In this document: in pieces, positions 8,144 through 15,259 of the stretch
Layout: every line of letters starts with the position of its first letter
How positions within the stretch are numbered: the first letter of the stretch is position 1
Assembly: GCA_030531025.1 (NCBI GenBank)
Contig: JAUMTV010000007.1
Coordinates: 1-54,708, forward strand
Length of the DNA: 54,708 nucleotides
Reading direction: 5' to 3'
From: Turicibacter sp.
Lineage (GTDB): Bacteria > Bacillota > Bacilli > MOL361 > Turicibacteraceae
Notes under the pieces: generated by a model
Database searches by the model: none
Seen by the model: the letters and a program-made list of their open reading frames with translations, nothing else
Told to the model about the DNA's origin: nothing
Position numbers and translations under genes: made by a program

Positions 8144-8200
8144 AAAGTAGAACCCATAAGCTCACACTTTTTTAAGTGTCTAGCTTATGGGTTCTACTTT
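8144..8200 (+). terminator. Long near-perfect hairpin (about 26-bp stem)
   Basis: The arm beginning AAAGTAGAACCCATAAGCT (8144-8162) pairs perfectly over 19 bases with AGCTTATGGGTTCTACTTT (8182-8200); inside it ACACTT/AAGTGT extends the stem around a TTTT loop. It lies 28 bases past the regulator stop codon. No strong T run follows at once (TTTATTGAG), so it may be a bidirectional terminator or a mobile-type hairpin element. Confidence 0.65.
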
Positions 8201-8290
8201 ATTGAGCTCTTGCTTTTTTGTTTAGTTTAAACGAAGTATAAAATTCGTTTAATTGGGTCATGTTAACAGTAAAAATAAAAAAAGGATTGA

Positions 8291-9097
8291 ATGTGCATGA
8301 ATCAAAAGAAAGTAATAGTGTTAATGTGGATTGCTGTTATCTTTGGCTTATGTGGTTGTCAGATGGAGGTTGAAGAGGGGAGCGTTAATAAACGTTATCT
8401 TCAAGTAAAAGAAATTGAATTTATAGAGCCAACTGTTGAATATGAAGCGGGTAGTGAGTTTGCTATTTATAAAACAAAGATAAAAAATAATTCAAAATAT
8501 ATAATTAAAGGAGTAACAATTGAAGTAGAGTTAGAAAATGGTCAGCATACAACGATTGTCACTGAAGATACATTAAAACCCAATGATATTAGTAGTTGGA
8601 TTAGATGTGTTGGGCCAAGTAGTTTAGATGTAGATGATATTGTGATGACACGATTTACAATTACGACTTTAGATAAAAAGTCACAAGAAATGACAATCAC
8701 CTATGATGTTGGACGAGATTTTTATACTTATAAGGAACAAGAGGTAATCGCTGAGGAAACACCATTAATTAAAGTAGAAGAGATTGAATTTATAGAATCG
8801 GCTTTAGTAGAAAAAGAAGAAGGTATTGTTCTTCAAACCTATTTAAAAAATAATTCAAGTTATGATCTTCAAAGTATAAGATATGAGTTTGAAGATAAAG
8901 ATGGGGAAACCTATACTTTACTTAGTCCGTTAGAAATTAAAAGTCAGAGTGAAAGTTCTCTGCTAACAGTTTCTTTCTTAACAAGTTTAAACTGGGAAGA
9001 TTATGAATTTAAACGGATATCATATACGTATCAGGCTGAAGATGAGCTAGTTCACGTTGTTTATGATGTTCGTTTAGAGCAATATTTTATACAGTAA
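8291..9097 (+). CDS. Lipoprotein with two copies of one beta domain
   Basis: A 268-residue secreted lipoprotein. The N-terminus is a short signal peptide ending in the lipobox L20-C21-G22-C23, so the mature protein would begin at lipid-modified C23 on the outer face of the membrane. Two similar domains follow: one starts near residue 38 with KEIEFIEP and has KIKNNSKYII, the other near residue 159 with EEIEFIES and has YLKNNSSYDL. Both look like beta-sandwich modules with alternating strands, of the sort found in DUF-type extracytoplasmic proteins; I cannot assign a function. A second ATG at 8297 is also possible, since the AAGGA site lies between the two usual spacings. A terminator follows. 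Confidence 0.75.
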   Translation: MCMNQKKVIVLMWIAVIFGLCGCQMEVEEGSVNKRYLQVKEIEFIEPTVEYEAGSEFAIYKTKIKNNSKYIIKGVTIEVELENGQHTTIVTEDTLKPNDISSWIRCVGPSSLDVDDIVMTRFTITTLDKKSQEMTITYDVGRDFYTYKEQEVIAEETPLIKVEEIEFIESALVEKEEGIVLQTYLKNNSSYDLQSIRYEFEDKDGETYTLLSPLEIKSQSESSLLTVSFLTSLNWEDYEFKRISYTYQAEDELVHVVYDVRLEQYFIQ

Positions 9098-9100
9098 CAA

Positions 9101-9132
9101 AAAAAAACACTGAAAATTTTCAGTGTTTTTTT
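9101..9132 (+). terminator. Perfectly palindromic terminator
   Basis: ACACTGAAAA meets TTTTCAGTGT with no loop, flanked by A and T runs of about seven, just after the lipoprotein stop codon. Confidence 0.9.
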
Positions 9133-9156
9133 GTGAGTTGTCTCTAAAGATATGCT

Positions 9157-9184
9157 AACAATTACCCTGAAAAGGGTAATTGTT
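9157..9184. other. 12-bp hairpin with GAAA tetraloop
   Basis: AACAATTACCCT and AGGGTAATTGTT form a perfect 12-bp stem closed by GAAA, a stable GNRA tetraloop. It follows the previous terminator and lacks a T run. Around it, 9133-9461 holds no gene that I can support; no canonical cobalamin riboswitch box is visible before the putative corrinoid operon. Confidence 0.6.
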
Positions 9185-9461
9185 AAAACATGGTTAGAAG
9201 ATATGAAAGTGTACCATTTTTATTATTAACTTTTTTGTTATGGCTAATACGTATTTTAAAAAAATTATATAGATTTTGAGTATAAATTGAAGACGTGAGT
9301 ATTAGCTTTGTTAGTTGGTCACTCTTTTAGTTTATTTAGTGCATAGAGTAAAGGTTAGAGAGTCGTTGACAGGGACTAATCAAGGTCGAGAGTATTACAT
9401 AAGTTCTTGTTTTCTAGTAATCATGAAAAAGAATACTGATAGGATAAATTGTTTCTTATAG

Positions 9462-9490
9462 TTGTCAGTTTTAAAGGGTTTGGTTATAAT
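9462..9490 (+). promoter_or_regulatory. Promoter of the candidate corrinoid operon
   Basis: TTGTCA (9462-9467), a 17-base spacer and consensus TATAAT (9485-9490). The predicted transcript starts near 9497, leaving a leader of about 65 bases, too short for a standard B12 riboswitch. Confidence 0.8.
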
Positions 9491-9561
9491 AGAGAACGAT
9501 TAACAGAGTGATGGAGAATAATTTTAAAAGTTAGGCATAAAAAGTAAGGAGAGGTAAAATC

Positions 9562-10065
9562 ATGAGTCAAAATTGGGATTTAATTGCTTATCCTTTTTTA
9601 AACGAGAAAAGTCGTTTGGTGGATCATGAGGTATTAACGGATCAATTATCATCAACTCTTGGAATGATTTGTTCATTAGATCCCCCATTAAAAGATGAGA
9701 CTTGGTGGTTAATGGAGATGACGCTACATATCAATGGATCGATTCGAGGCAGATTAGCGATAAGTGAAGAAGATTTAGTCAAAGGTTTAGACTTACTTCA
9801 TGTCCTAAAAGAAAGAAATAAAGAGCGCTTAAATCGTTTTGTTTATCCAACGGGGCATGTCATTTCATCGTGGTACCATATTGCTAGATGTCAGGCTAAG
9901 CAGGTTGTAAGAAATTTATATCTTTTAGAGCAAGAAGGGATAGAAATTCCACAAATAGTCATTGATTTCTCAAACTTGATTGCTAATTTATTATTTGCTT
10001 TCTCTGTTGAAGTAAATGCTGTATTTGAGATAGATGAAAGGGAGTTTGTCTCTAAGTCGTATTAA
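9562..10065 (+). CDS. PduO-like cobalamin adenosyltransferase-fold protein
   Basis: This 167-residue protein resembles the PduO-type ATP:cob(I)alamin adenosyltransferase, a helical bundle that makes adenosylcobalamin. The match is clearest in the second half: RFVYPTGHVISSWYHIAR corresponds to the family's F-x-P-x-G...H-x-A-R signature, and FSNLIANLLFAFSVEVN to its N-x-L-x-D-x-L-F-x-x-A terminal helix. Two features are unusual: the N-terminal glycine-rich ATP loop (T-x-x-G-D-x-G) is absent, and the usual R-R-x-E-R stretch after H-x-A-R is CQAKQVVR. It may be a divergent enzyme or a corrinoid-binding relative. GGAGAGG precedes the ATG. It heads a three-gene operon with a DUF4430 protein and an ECF S component, which supports a corrinoid role. 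Confidence 0.6.
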   Translation: MSQNWDLIAYPFLNEKSRLVDHEVLTDQLSSTLGMICSLDPPLKDETWWLMEMTLHINGSIRGRLAISEEDLVKGLDLLHVLKERNKERLNRFVYPTGHVISSWYHIARCQAKQVVRNLYLLEQEGIEIPQIVIDFSNLIANLLFAFSVEVNAVFEIDEREFVSKSY

Positions 10066-10079
10066 AGGAGGAATTAGTT

Positions 10080-10523
10080 ATGAAATCTAATATGAAAAAA
10101 GGAATCATCGCGCTGATCGCAATCGTGTTAGTAGCTGTAATCGGATTTATTATTTCACCAATGAATAAGCAAGAAGGTGATAAAACAATCACGATTACAA
10201 TTGTAAATGATGAAACAAAAGAGACATTATTAGAAAATAAAGAACTAAAAACAAGTGCTGAATCATTAGGTGAAGTATTAGTAGAGTATCAGGAGGAGTT
10301 ACAATTAGAAGCTGAGACTTCTGATTATGGTTTATATATCACTGGATTTTTAGGTTTAAGTGCAAAAGAAAATGGGGCAACAGGTCCATGGTGGATGTAT
10401 AGTTATGAATCACCATCACAAGATTTACAAATGCCAATCGGGCATGCACCAGGTGTTGATAGTTTAATGATTCATGACGGAGATCGTGTCGTATTTAGCT
10501 ATACAACAGAGACAGGTTGGTAA
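10080..10523 (+). CDS. Membrane-anchored DUF4430 (transcobalamin-like) protein
   Basis: A 147-residue protein with an uncleaved-looking N-terminal membrane helix (about residues 7-26) and one extracellular DUF4430 domain, the fold related to the C-terminal half of transcobalamin. Diagnostic parts are the ligand-side GPWWMYSYES and the closing DSLMIHDGDRVVFSYT. It probably sits on the outer face of the membrane and captures a cobalamin-like ligand for the S component encoded next. An AGGAGG site lies 8 bases before the ATG. It starts 14 bases after the adenosyltransferase-like gene and ends one base before the next gene. Confidence 0.7.
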   Translation: MKSNMKKGIIALIAIVLVAVIGFIISPMNKQEGDKTITITIVNDETKETLLENKELKTSAESLGEVLVEYQEELQLEAETSDYGLYITGFLGLSAKENGATGPWWMYSYESPSQDLQMPIGHAPGVDSLMIHDGDRVVFSYTTETGW

Positions 10524-10524
10524 A

Positions 10525-11028
10525 ATGAGTGTTAAAGAAATGACAAGAGTGTCGCTACTTGCGACACTCTTATTTATCATCTATAGTTGTGGTTCGTTGG
10601 TAATGTATGTTGAGCTATTCAACTTTACAGTTTTGTTATATAGTGTGACTCTACCTAAAAAACAGTCATTTTTAATTGTTTTATTATTTTGTTTTTTATT
10701 AATACTTGTCTACGGCTTTCAGTTATGGACAGTTATGTATTGTTTAGTTTTTCCAATGTATACTCTTATTTATCACTTTATTGGTAAACGATTGAAATCT
10801 GAATATAGTTTAGCAGTCTTAGGGTTTATTCTAGCGTTTTTATGCGGGACATTAATTGATTTACCATTTATGATGATGAGTGGGATGACGTGGAAAGCAC
10901 TTTGGATTCGATTATTACTTGGATTTCAGGTGTCACTTGGAAATGGATTAAGCACATTTTTAGCAACATTATTTTTGTACCAGCCACTATCAAAAATCAT
11001 TCAAAAGTCTATCAAAATAAAGGTCTAA
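10525..11028 (+). CDS. ECF transporter S component, probably for a corrinoid
   Basis: A 167-residue hydrophobic protein with about six membrane helices and the N-terminal MTRVSLLATLLFIIYS pattern typical of ECF-type substrate-binding (S) components. It would work with the shared EcfA-EcfA'-EcfT energising module, which is not in this window. Its pairing with DUF4430 and adenosyltransferase-like genes suggests a cobalamin or other corrinoid as substrate; this is inference. A longer frame opens at 10474 inside the upstream gene, but the ATG at 10525, one base after the DUF4430 stop, is the natural start for a translationally coupled gene. A perfect 11-bp hairpin lies inside the coding sequence just after the start. 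Confidence 0.65.
   Translation: MSVKEMTRVSLLATLLFIIYSCGSLVMYVELFNFTVLLYSVTLPKKQSFLIVLLFCFLLILVYGFQLWTVMYCLVFPMYTLIYHFIGKRLKSEYSLAVLGFILAFLCGTLIDLPFMMMSGMTWKALWIRLLLGFQVSLGNGLSTFLATLFLYQPLSKIIQKSIKIKV
10545..10571 (+). promoter_or_regulatory. Hairpin inside the start of the S-component gene
   Basis: AAGAGTGTCGC-TACTT-GCGACACTCTT is a perfect 11-bp, GC-rich stem starting 20 bases into the S-component reading frame. No T run follows, so termination is unlikely. It could reduce translation or shape mRNA decay between the DUF4430 and S-component cistrons. Confidence 0.6.
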
Positions 11029-11059
11029 ATCCACTAGTTAATGGTTCAGACCTTTATTT
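11015..11059. terminator. Bidirectional terminator of convergent genes
   Basis: AAATAAAGGTCT and AGACCTTTATTT form a 12-bp perfect stem with a 21-base loop. It overlaps the 3' ends of both the S-component gene and the leftward metalloprotease gene and has A/T runs on both sides. Confidence 0.8.
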
Positions 11060-11872
11060 ATTTAATTTAAGCCGATGAAGAATTGAGGTGAAGATACGCT
11101 TGATTAAGATAGCCCCTAAAATGATTAATATCCATCGAAGGATTAATCTCGATGAGAGGCGAGTTTTTGTAAAATATTTATATACCTCATTGATAATAGG
11201 GATACATGCCATGATGACAAGGAAAACTCCGACAAGATGATTAATTTGCTCTTTGAACGTATTTAATTGTGTTTCATTTAATCCAACTTTATAAAGAATT
11301 GGATCAATAAATAATGAAAGCATCTGTCCTCCATCAAAAAAAGGAATTGGTAGAAGATTAAATAAAAATAGTAATAAATTCATAAAGATAAAAATAAATA
11401 AGATAAATTTTATCATCGTGAATTGACTGGCAATTAATTCAATAGAATCTGTTAATCCGACTTGAGGGGTCATAATTTCACTAAATGAAAATAAGTGAAA
11501 CAGCGTATAGATGAAGTTTTTTATCATTTGATTGAATGCGAAAAAGCTATTTAATAGTGACGTTTCAAAATAGAAGGCAGTCGCAATAATTGCTGCTAAG
11601 TAGTTAAAGGTAACTCCAGAAGCTAAAATAATAAATTGCTGTAACGTTGAGAGTTTTAACTCTTCGATTGATGGATAAACAGTCACGCCACCACCAGGAA
11701 TAATTTTAAACGTAAAAGTGGTGTGTTTAGTAGTAAAGGAAAAAACTTCAAATCCCATTCCGGTAATCACATCTGTTGCTTTAATTCCAAAAAGGTAGGC
11801 TGAAGAGTAATGTCCTAATTCATGAATAAAAATACTAATATAAGAAACAAATACATACCAAAAAATCGCCAT
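11054..11872 (-). CDS. M50 family site-2-type membrane metalloprotease
   Basis: A 272-residue multi-spanning protein of the M50 (site-2 protease) family, zinc proteases that cut within or near the membrane. The active site is H17-E18-L19-G20-H21 in the first helix, with the third ligand D180 in NLLPIPFFDGG near the C-terminal helices; PGGGVTVYP is also typical. There is no PDZ domain, so it resembles the compact SpoIVFB/YydH-like class rather than RseP. Its substrate is unknown. A GGGGGGA site precedes the ATG. It is convergent with the corrinoid operon and probably monocistronic. Confidence 0.85.
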   Translation of the reverse strand: MAIFWYVFVSYISIFIHELGHYSSAYLFGIKATDVITGMGFEVFSFTTKHTTFTFKIIPGGGVTVYPSIEELKLSTLQQFIILASGVTFNYLAAIIATAFYFETSLLNSFFAFNQMIKNFIYTLFHLFSFSEIMTPQVGLTDSIELIASQFTMIKFILFIFIFMNLLLFLFNLLPIPFFDGGQMLSLFIDPILYKVGLNETQLNTFKEQINHLVGVFLVIMACIPIINEVYKYFTKTRLSSRLILRWILIILGAILIKRIFTSILHRLKLNK

Positions 11873-12363
11873 CGCATCCCCCCTTCATTTGACATTAGTA
11901 ATGTTTATACAATATATGCAAAATCATTTGAAAATATAATTATTATCAAATGAAATAACTAAAGGAGATGAGGGGAGTGGAATAAGAGAGAGTGGTCGAA
12001 TATTGCACGAATTTAGGAATCATTATGACAGTATTTAAAATAAATTTGAAAAATTAGGAAAAAATAACTCCCAATAGTGCATTAGTAGGTATAACATTTC
12101 AAAAAAATATAACAAAGCCATTTATTTCACTCCTTTTTTTTTGTATAATACGAATAGTTTGCATTTTTAACGGAGAATTTATAAGCTAAAATATACATTT
12201 TTCTACATGTTTTGAGACTAAAAAACAGTGATTTTTGACTAAAGGCGACAAAATATGTGCAAAAGGTAGAAGCTTTGAATGTTATTTTCTTTTGCAATTT
12301 GAAGGATTATATGATAAAGTATAAATTTCGAGTTGACTTTTCTTTTGTAAGGTGGGATTACTG
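11873..12363. other. Long intergenic region, no gene seen
   Basis: This 491-base AT-rich gap lies between two divergent genes. I see no open frame worth calling. A TATAAT box at 12144-12149 without a good -35 is a weak candidate for the rightward SEC-C gene and would give a leader of about 200 bases. For the leftward protease gene, TTTCAA and TATAAA with an 18-base gap on the minus strand are a weak candidate. Confidence 0.5.
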
Positions 12364-13521
12364 ATGCAAAATATGAATGATATTATAAAGGAATCAATGA
12401 TTGCAAATGCTATTAAATGTAATTATGATGAAAGTTTTGAAACAATTTTAAATAAGTTAAAGAAAACAGAATTAAAAGCGATTGTTGATGCACATGGATT
12501 AAAAGGGTGTTCATCATTAGCCAAAGGTGGGTTAATTGATCGTATTAAAACAACATTATCTGATACAGCGCGTTTAGAATATATCCTTTGTGGATTAGAT
12601 GAAGTGATGATGAGTGACTTCGTTATGTTAGTAAACGAGCCATTTGTTTCAGTTAACGATGTTATGAGTAGCTGTGTACAGGTGTTATTTAGTTTAGGAT
12701 ATGTATTACCTGTGATGAACGGTAAAGAAGTCGTTTATGTAATGCCTCAAATTGTAAAAGATGCTTATGCTGCCATTGATCAAGCATCATTAGAAGAAGC
12801 TAAAGTACGTACAGATTTAATTTATTTATACATGAAAGCATTAGTAAATCTGTATGGAGTATGTGAGTTTAATCAATTAGTTTCAGTATTTAATCAATAC
12901 GAGTCGCCTGAATTAACACCAGAAGAAGCTTTAAACGTTTTATTCTGTAAATTAACATTTAAAGGTGATGTTCAATCATTCGGTCCGTTATTTGTAAGTG
13001 ATGTGTTATTAATTGATTCAGAAATGGAAGCTGTTGCATTATATGAAATGCATCAAGATAAGCTATATTACATGCCAACGAAGGAAGAGGTTATGCAATT
13101 TGGTACTGACCAAGGAGAATGGACGCCTCAATTAGAACAAGTTTATAAATTTATTTCAGAAAATATTTGTAAAGATGCAAACATGGCACGTGAAATTGCC
13201 CATGAAATGGGTGTTGCCTTTACATATAAATATCAAGCTAAATTAGCCTTTATGGCACTTGAAAGCCGTGGAATTGAAATCGAGTCATATAACATTGGAC
13301 AAGCATTAATGATTTTATTAATGGATGCATTTAATCATGCACGTACATGGGAAAGCAAAGGATTCCGACAAATGGATCAAGAAGTTGATGCATTAAATGA
13401 TACACAAGCAAATCCTGTGATTGTTCCAATGATTAATCCAATGAAATCAACTAAAATTGGACGTAATGAACCATGTCCATGTCAAAGCGGTAAAAAATAT
13501 AAAAAATGCTGTGGACGCTAA
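12364..13521 (+). CDS. SEC-C motif protein with SAP-like N-terminus
   Basis: A soluble protein of 385 residues. The last 21 residues hold the zinc-binding SEC-C motif (RNEPCPCQSGKKYKKCCGR), known from SecA and many uncharacterised proteins. Near the N-terminus (about residues 20-60) LKKTELKAIVDAHGLKGCS followed by LIDRI resembles a SAP-type nucleic-acid-binding helix pair. The middle is helical and unassigned. A GTG at 12352 lies inside the AAGGTGGG ribosome site; the ATG at 12364 is 7 bases downstream of it and is taken as start. The gene stands alone with its own terminator. The function is unknown. Confidence 0.7.
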   Translation: MQNMNDIIKESMIANAIKCNYDESFETILNKLKKTELKAIVDAHGLKGCSSLAKGGLIDRIKTTLSDTARLEYILCGLDEVMMSDFVMLVNEPFVSVNDVMSSCVQVLFSLGYVLPVMNGKEVVYVMPQIVKDAYAAIDQASLEEAKVRTDLIYLYMKALVNLYGVCEFNQLVSVFNQYESPELTPEEALNVLFCKLTFKGDVQSFGPLFVSDVLLIDSEMEAVALYEMHQDKLYYMPTKEEVMQFGTDQGEWTPQLEQVYKFISENICKDANMAREIAHEMGVAFTYKYQAKLAFMALESRGIEIESYNIGQALMILLMDAFNHARTWESKGFRQMDQEVDALNDTQANPVIVPMINPMKSTKIGRNEPCPCQSGKKYKKCCGR

Positions 13522-13527
13522 TTAATA

Positions 13528-13563
13528 AAAAAACCGATAAAGCCTTTTGCTTATCGGTTTTTT
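13528..13563 (+). terminator. Terminator after SEC-C gene
   Basis: AAAACCGATAA pairs with TTATCGGTTTT, extended by inner GC pairs around CTTTT, flanked by A and T runs; placed just after the stop codon. Confidence 0.9.
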
Positions 13564-13758
13564 ATTAATTATGATTTAGTAAATAATAAGAAAAATCAAA
13601 AGAAGATGTAAGAAACAATGTATTTTATCGCAAATTCGAATTATAATTTAAAATTGTTAAAATAGAAGATGAATTACTATATATAAACAGATAAGTATTA
13701 TACATCTAAGGTGGCAAGCAAAAAATACTGATATTCTTTATTTATAAAGGCATCCTAT

Positions 13759-13806
13759 AGTCCAGATAAAAATTTTCTATGAAGAAAATTTATCTGGACT
13801 TATATA
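13759..13806. repeat. Second copy of dispersed hairpin element
   Basis: AGTCCAGATAAAAATTTTC (13759-13777) pairs with GAAAATTTATCTGGACT (13784-13800) apart from a 2-base bulge. Bases 13770-13806 are identical to 119-155. This copy has a complete left arm, unlike the first copy, where TCCAGATA is replaced by the tandem-unit sequence. The surrounding gap 13564-13935 holds no gene that I can support. Confidence 0.75.
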
Positions 13807-13935
13807 TTAATGATAAAATAAAGATGGATTCTTTATTCACCTCAACTACTCTAATAGCAGTTGAAATGATATAATTTAATCATAAAAAGAGGAGCAATAA
13901 TCTATTATAATTAGAACTAAAGGTGTGATTGAAGC

Positions 13936-14928
13936 GTGTCAACAATTAAAGAGGTGGCTAAACGAGCAGGAGTCTCAGTAGGAACCGTCTCAAAAGTTAT
14001 AAATAATATTGAGGTAAAACCTAAGACAAAACAAGCTGTTGAACTAGCCATTAAAGAATTAAACTATCAACCCAATGTATATGCGCGTGGTTTAAAGGTT
14101 AATCGTACACATACAGTAGCTCTTATTTTACCAACTGTGTGGCATCCTTTTTTTGGTGAGTTGGCTTATAATATCGAAAAGAGTTTAAGAGAACACCAGT
14201 ATAAGATGATACTTTGTAATTCTGAAGGTGATTATTTAACGGAGTTGGCTTATGTTACCATGGCTAAACAAAATCAAGTAGATGGTATTATTGCTATTAC
14301 TTATAGTGATATTGAAGCATATGTTTCATCAAATCTTCCACTTATTAGTATCGATCGCTTTTTTAATGATCAAGTTCCTTATGTAAGTAGTGATAACTTT
14401 TTAGGAGGGCAGCTAGCTGCTAAGTATTTAGATCAAGCAGGATGTCAGTCGCTTTGTTTTATTGGGATAGGCTCTAAAAAAGAAAATACTACACGAAATC
14501 GTCGTAAAGGTTTTGTTGATTATTGTAAAAAAAATCAAAAGAATTATGAAGTTTTCGATCTAACCGGAAATCGTGATGAGTTTAACGAAAAAATGGAAGA
14601 ATTTTTGCGTAGAAAAGTGGTTGAAAAACGAGAGATTGATGGGATATTTGCTGTTACTGATGCTTATGCGATTCAAATCATTAAGTTCTTAGAGAAGTTT
14701 GAGATTTGTATTCCAGAAGAGGTACAGATTATAGGATTTGATGGAGTTAAATCGTCACTAGATGATCAAATTGAAATTTCAACTATTCGTCAACCTATTG
14801 AAGAAATCGCAAAAGAAAGTGTCAAAGGAATTATTGCTTTGATTAATAGACAAATAGTTTCACGAGAAATTATTTTACCTGTAAAATTTATTCAAGGAAA
14901 AACAACTAAATTATTGAAAGACAGCTAA
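13936..14928 (+). CDS. scrR: LacI family repressor of the sucrose operon
   Basis: A 330-residue LacI/GalR-type regulator. Residues 3-24 are the helix-turn-helix (IKEVAKRAGVSVGTVSKVIN), followed by the hinge helix (NYQPNVYARGLK) and a periplasmic-binding-like sugar domain from about residue 60. It uses a GTG start with an AAAGGTG ribosome site. It sits directly upstream of the sucrose genes in the same direction, and two perfect palindromes typical for this family flank the transcript start of those genes, so it most likely represses them until sucrose or a fructose derivative binds. The symbol rests on context. Confidence 0.8.
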   Translation: MSTIKEVAKRAGVSVGTVSKVINNIEVKPKTKQAVELAIKELNYQPNVYARGLKVNRTHTVALILPTVWHPFFGELAYNIEKSLREHQYKMILCNSEGDYLTELAYVTMAKQNQVDGIIAITYSDIEAYVSSNLPLISIDRFFNDQVPYVSSDNFLGGQLAAKYLDQAGCQSLCFIGIGSKKENTTRNRRKGFVDYCKKNQKNYEVFDLTGNRDEFNEKMEEFLRRKVVEKREIDGIFAVTDAYAIQIIKFLEKFEICIPEEVQIIGFDGVKSSLDDQIEISTIRQPIEEIAKESVKGIIALINRQIVSREIILPVKFIQGKTTKLLKDS

Positions 14929-14948
14929 TCAAACGAAAGGCTGTCTTT
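14917..14948 (+). terminator. Terminator after the LacI-family gene
   Basis: AAAGACAGC and GCTGTCTTT form a 9-bp stem with a 14-base loop overlapping the stop codon, followed by TTTTC. It separates the regulator transcript from the sucrose operon. Confidence 0.75.
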
Positions 14949-15126
14949 TCTTATATGGGAGAAAGGACATATAAAGGTTTTAAACCTATATTTTACTTTA
15001 ATCAGCTGATAATATTTTTTAATGTTATTTGTTTGATATCATCTTTTGAAAATAGTCACATTAAAGGAGATAATTTTTCAATATAAAAACTGAAATAAAA
15101 TATTTTATGAAAACGATAAAAAAATG

Positions 15127-15155
15127 TTGACGGTTACAAAAAGTTATATTATTAT
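15127..15155 (+). promoter_or_regulatory. Promoter of the sucrose operon
   Basis: TTGACG (15127-15132), a 17-base spacer and TATTAT (15150-15155). The predicted start near 15162 abuts operator 1. Confidence 0.8.
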
Positions 15156-15163
15156 AGTATTGT

Positions 15164-15185
15164 AAAAATGAAACGTTTCATTTTT
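15164..15185. promoter_or_regulatory. LacI-type operator 1
   Basis: A perfect 22-bp palindrome with core TGAAACGTTTCA flanked by AAAA and TTTT. It lies at the predicted transcript start, so binding would block initiation. It is identical to operator 2. Confidence 0.9.
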
Positions 15186-15217
15186 CAGAGGGGATTGATA
15201 TTCTTTTTTTTAGAGAT

Positions 15218-15239
15218 AAAAATGAAACGTTTCATTTTT
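15218..15239. promoter_or_regulatory. LacI-type operator 2
   Basis: An identical 22-bp palindrome to operator 1, with centres 54 bp apart (about five helical turns), so two bound dimers would face the same side of the DNA. It ends 20 bases before the PTS start codon. Confidence 0.9.
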
Positions 15240-15259
15240 AGGTATAAGGAGGAATTAGT

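Noticed and set aside
9133..9461. Possible cobalamin riboswitch before the corrinoid operon
   Set aside because: No conserved B12-box or matching stems were found, and the predicted promoter leaves too short a leader.
10890..11078. Overlapping rightward frame of 62 codons at the end of the S-component gene
   Set aside because: It lies in another frame of the S-component gene and of the terminator, and has no ribosome site or recognisable domain.
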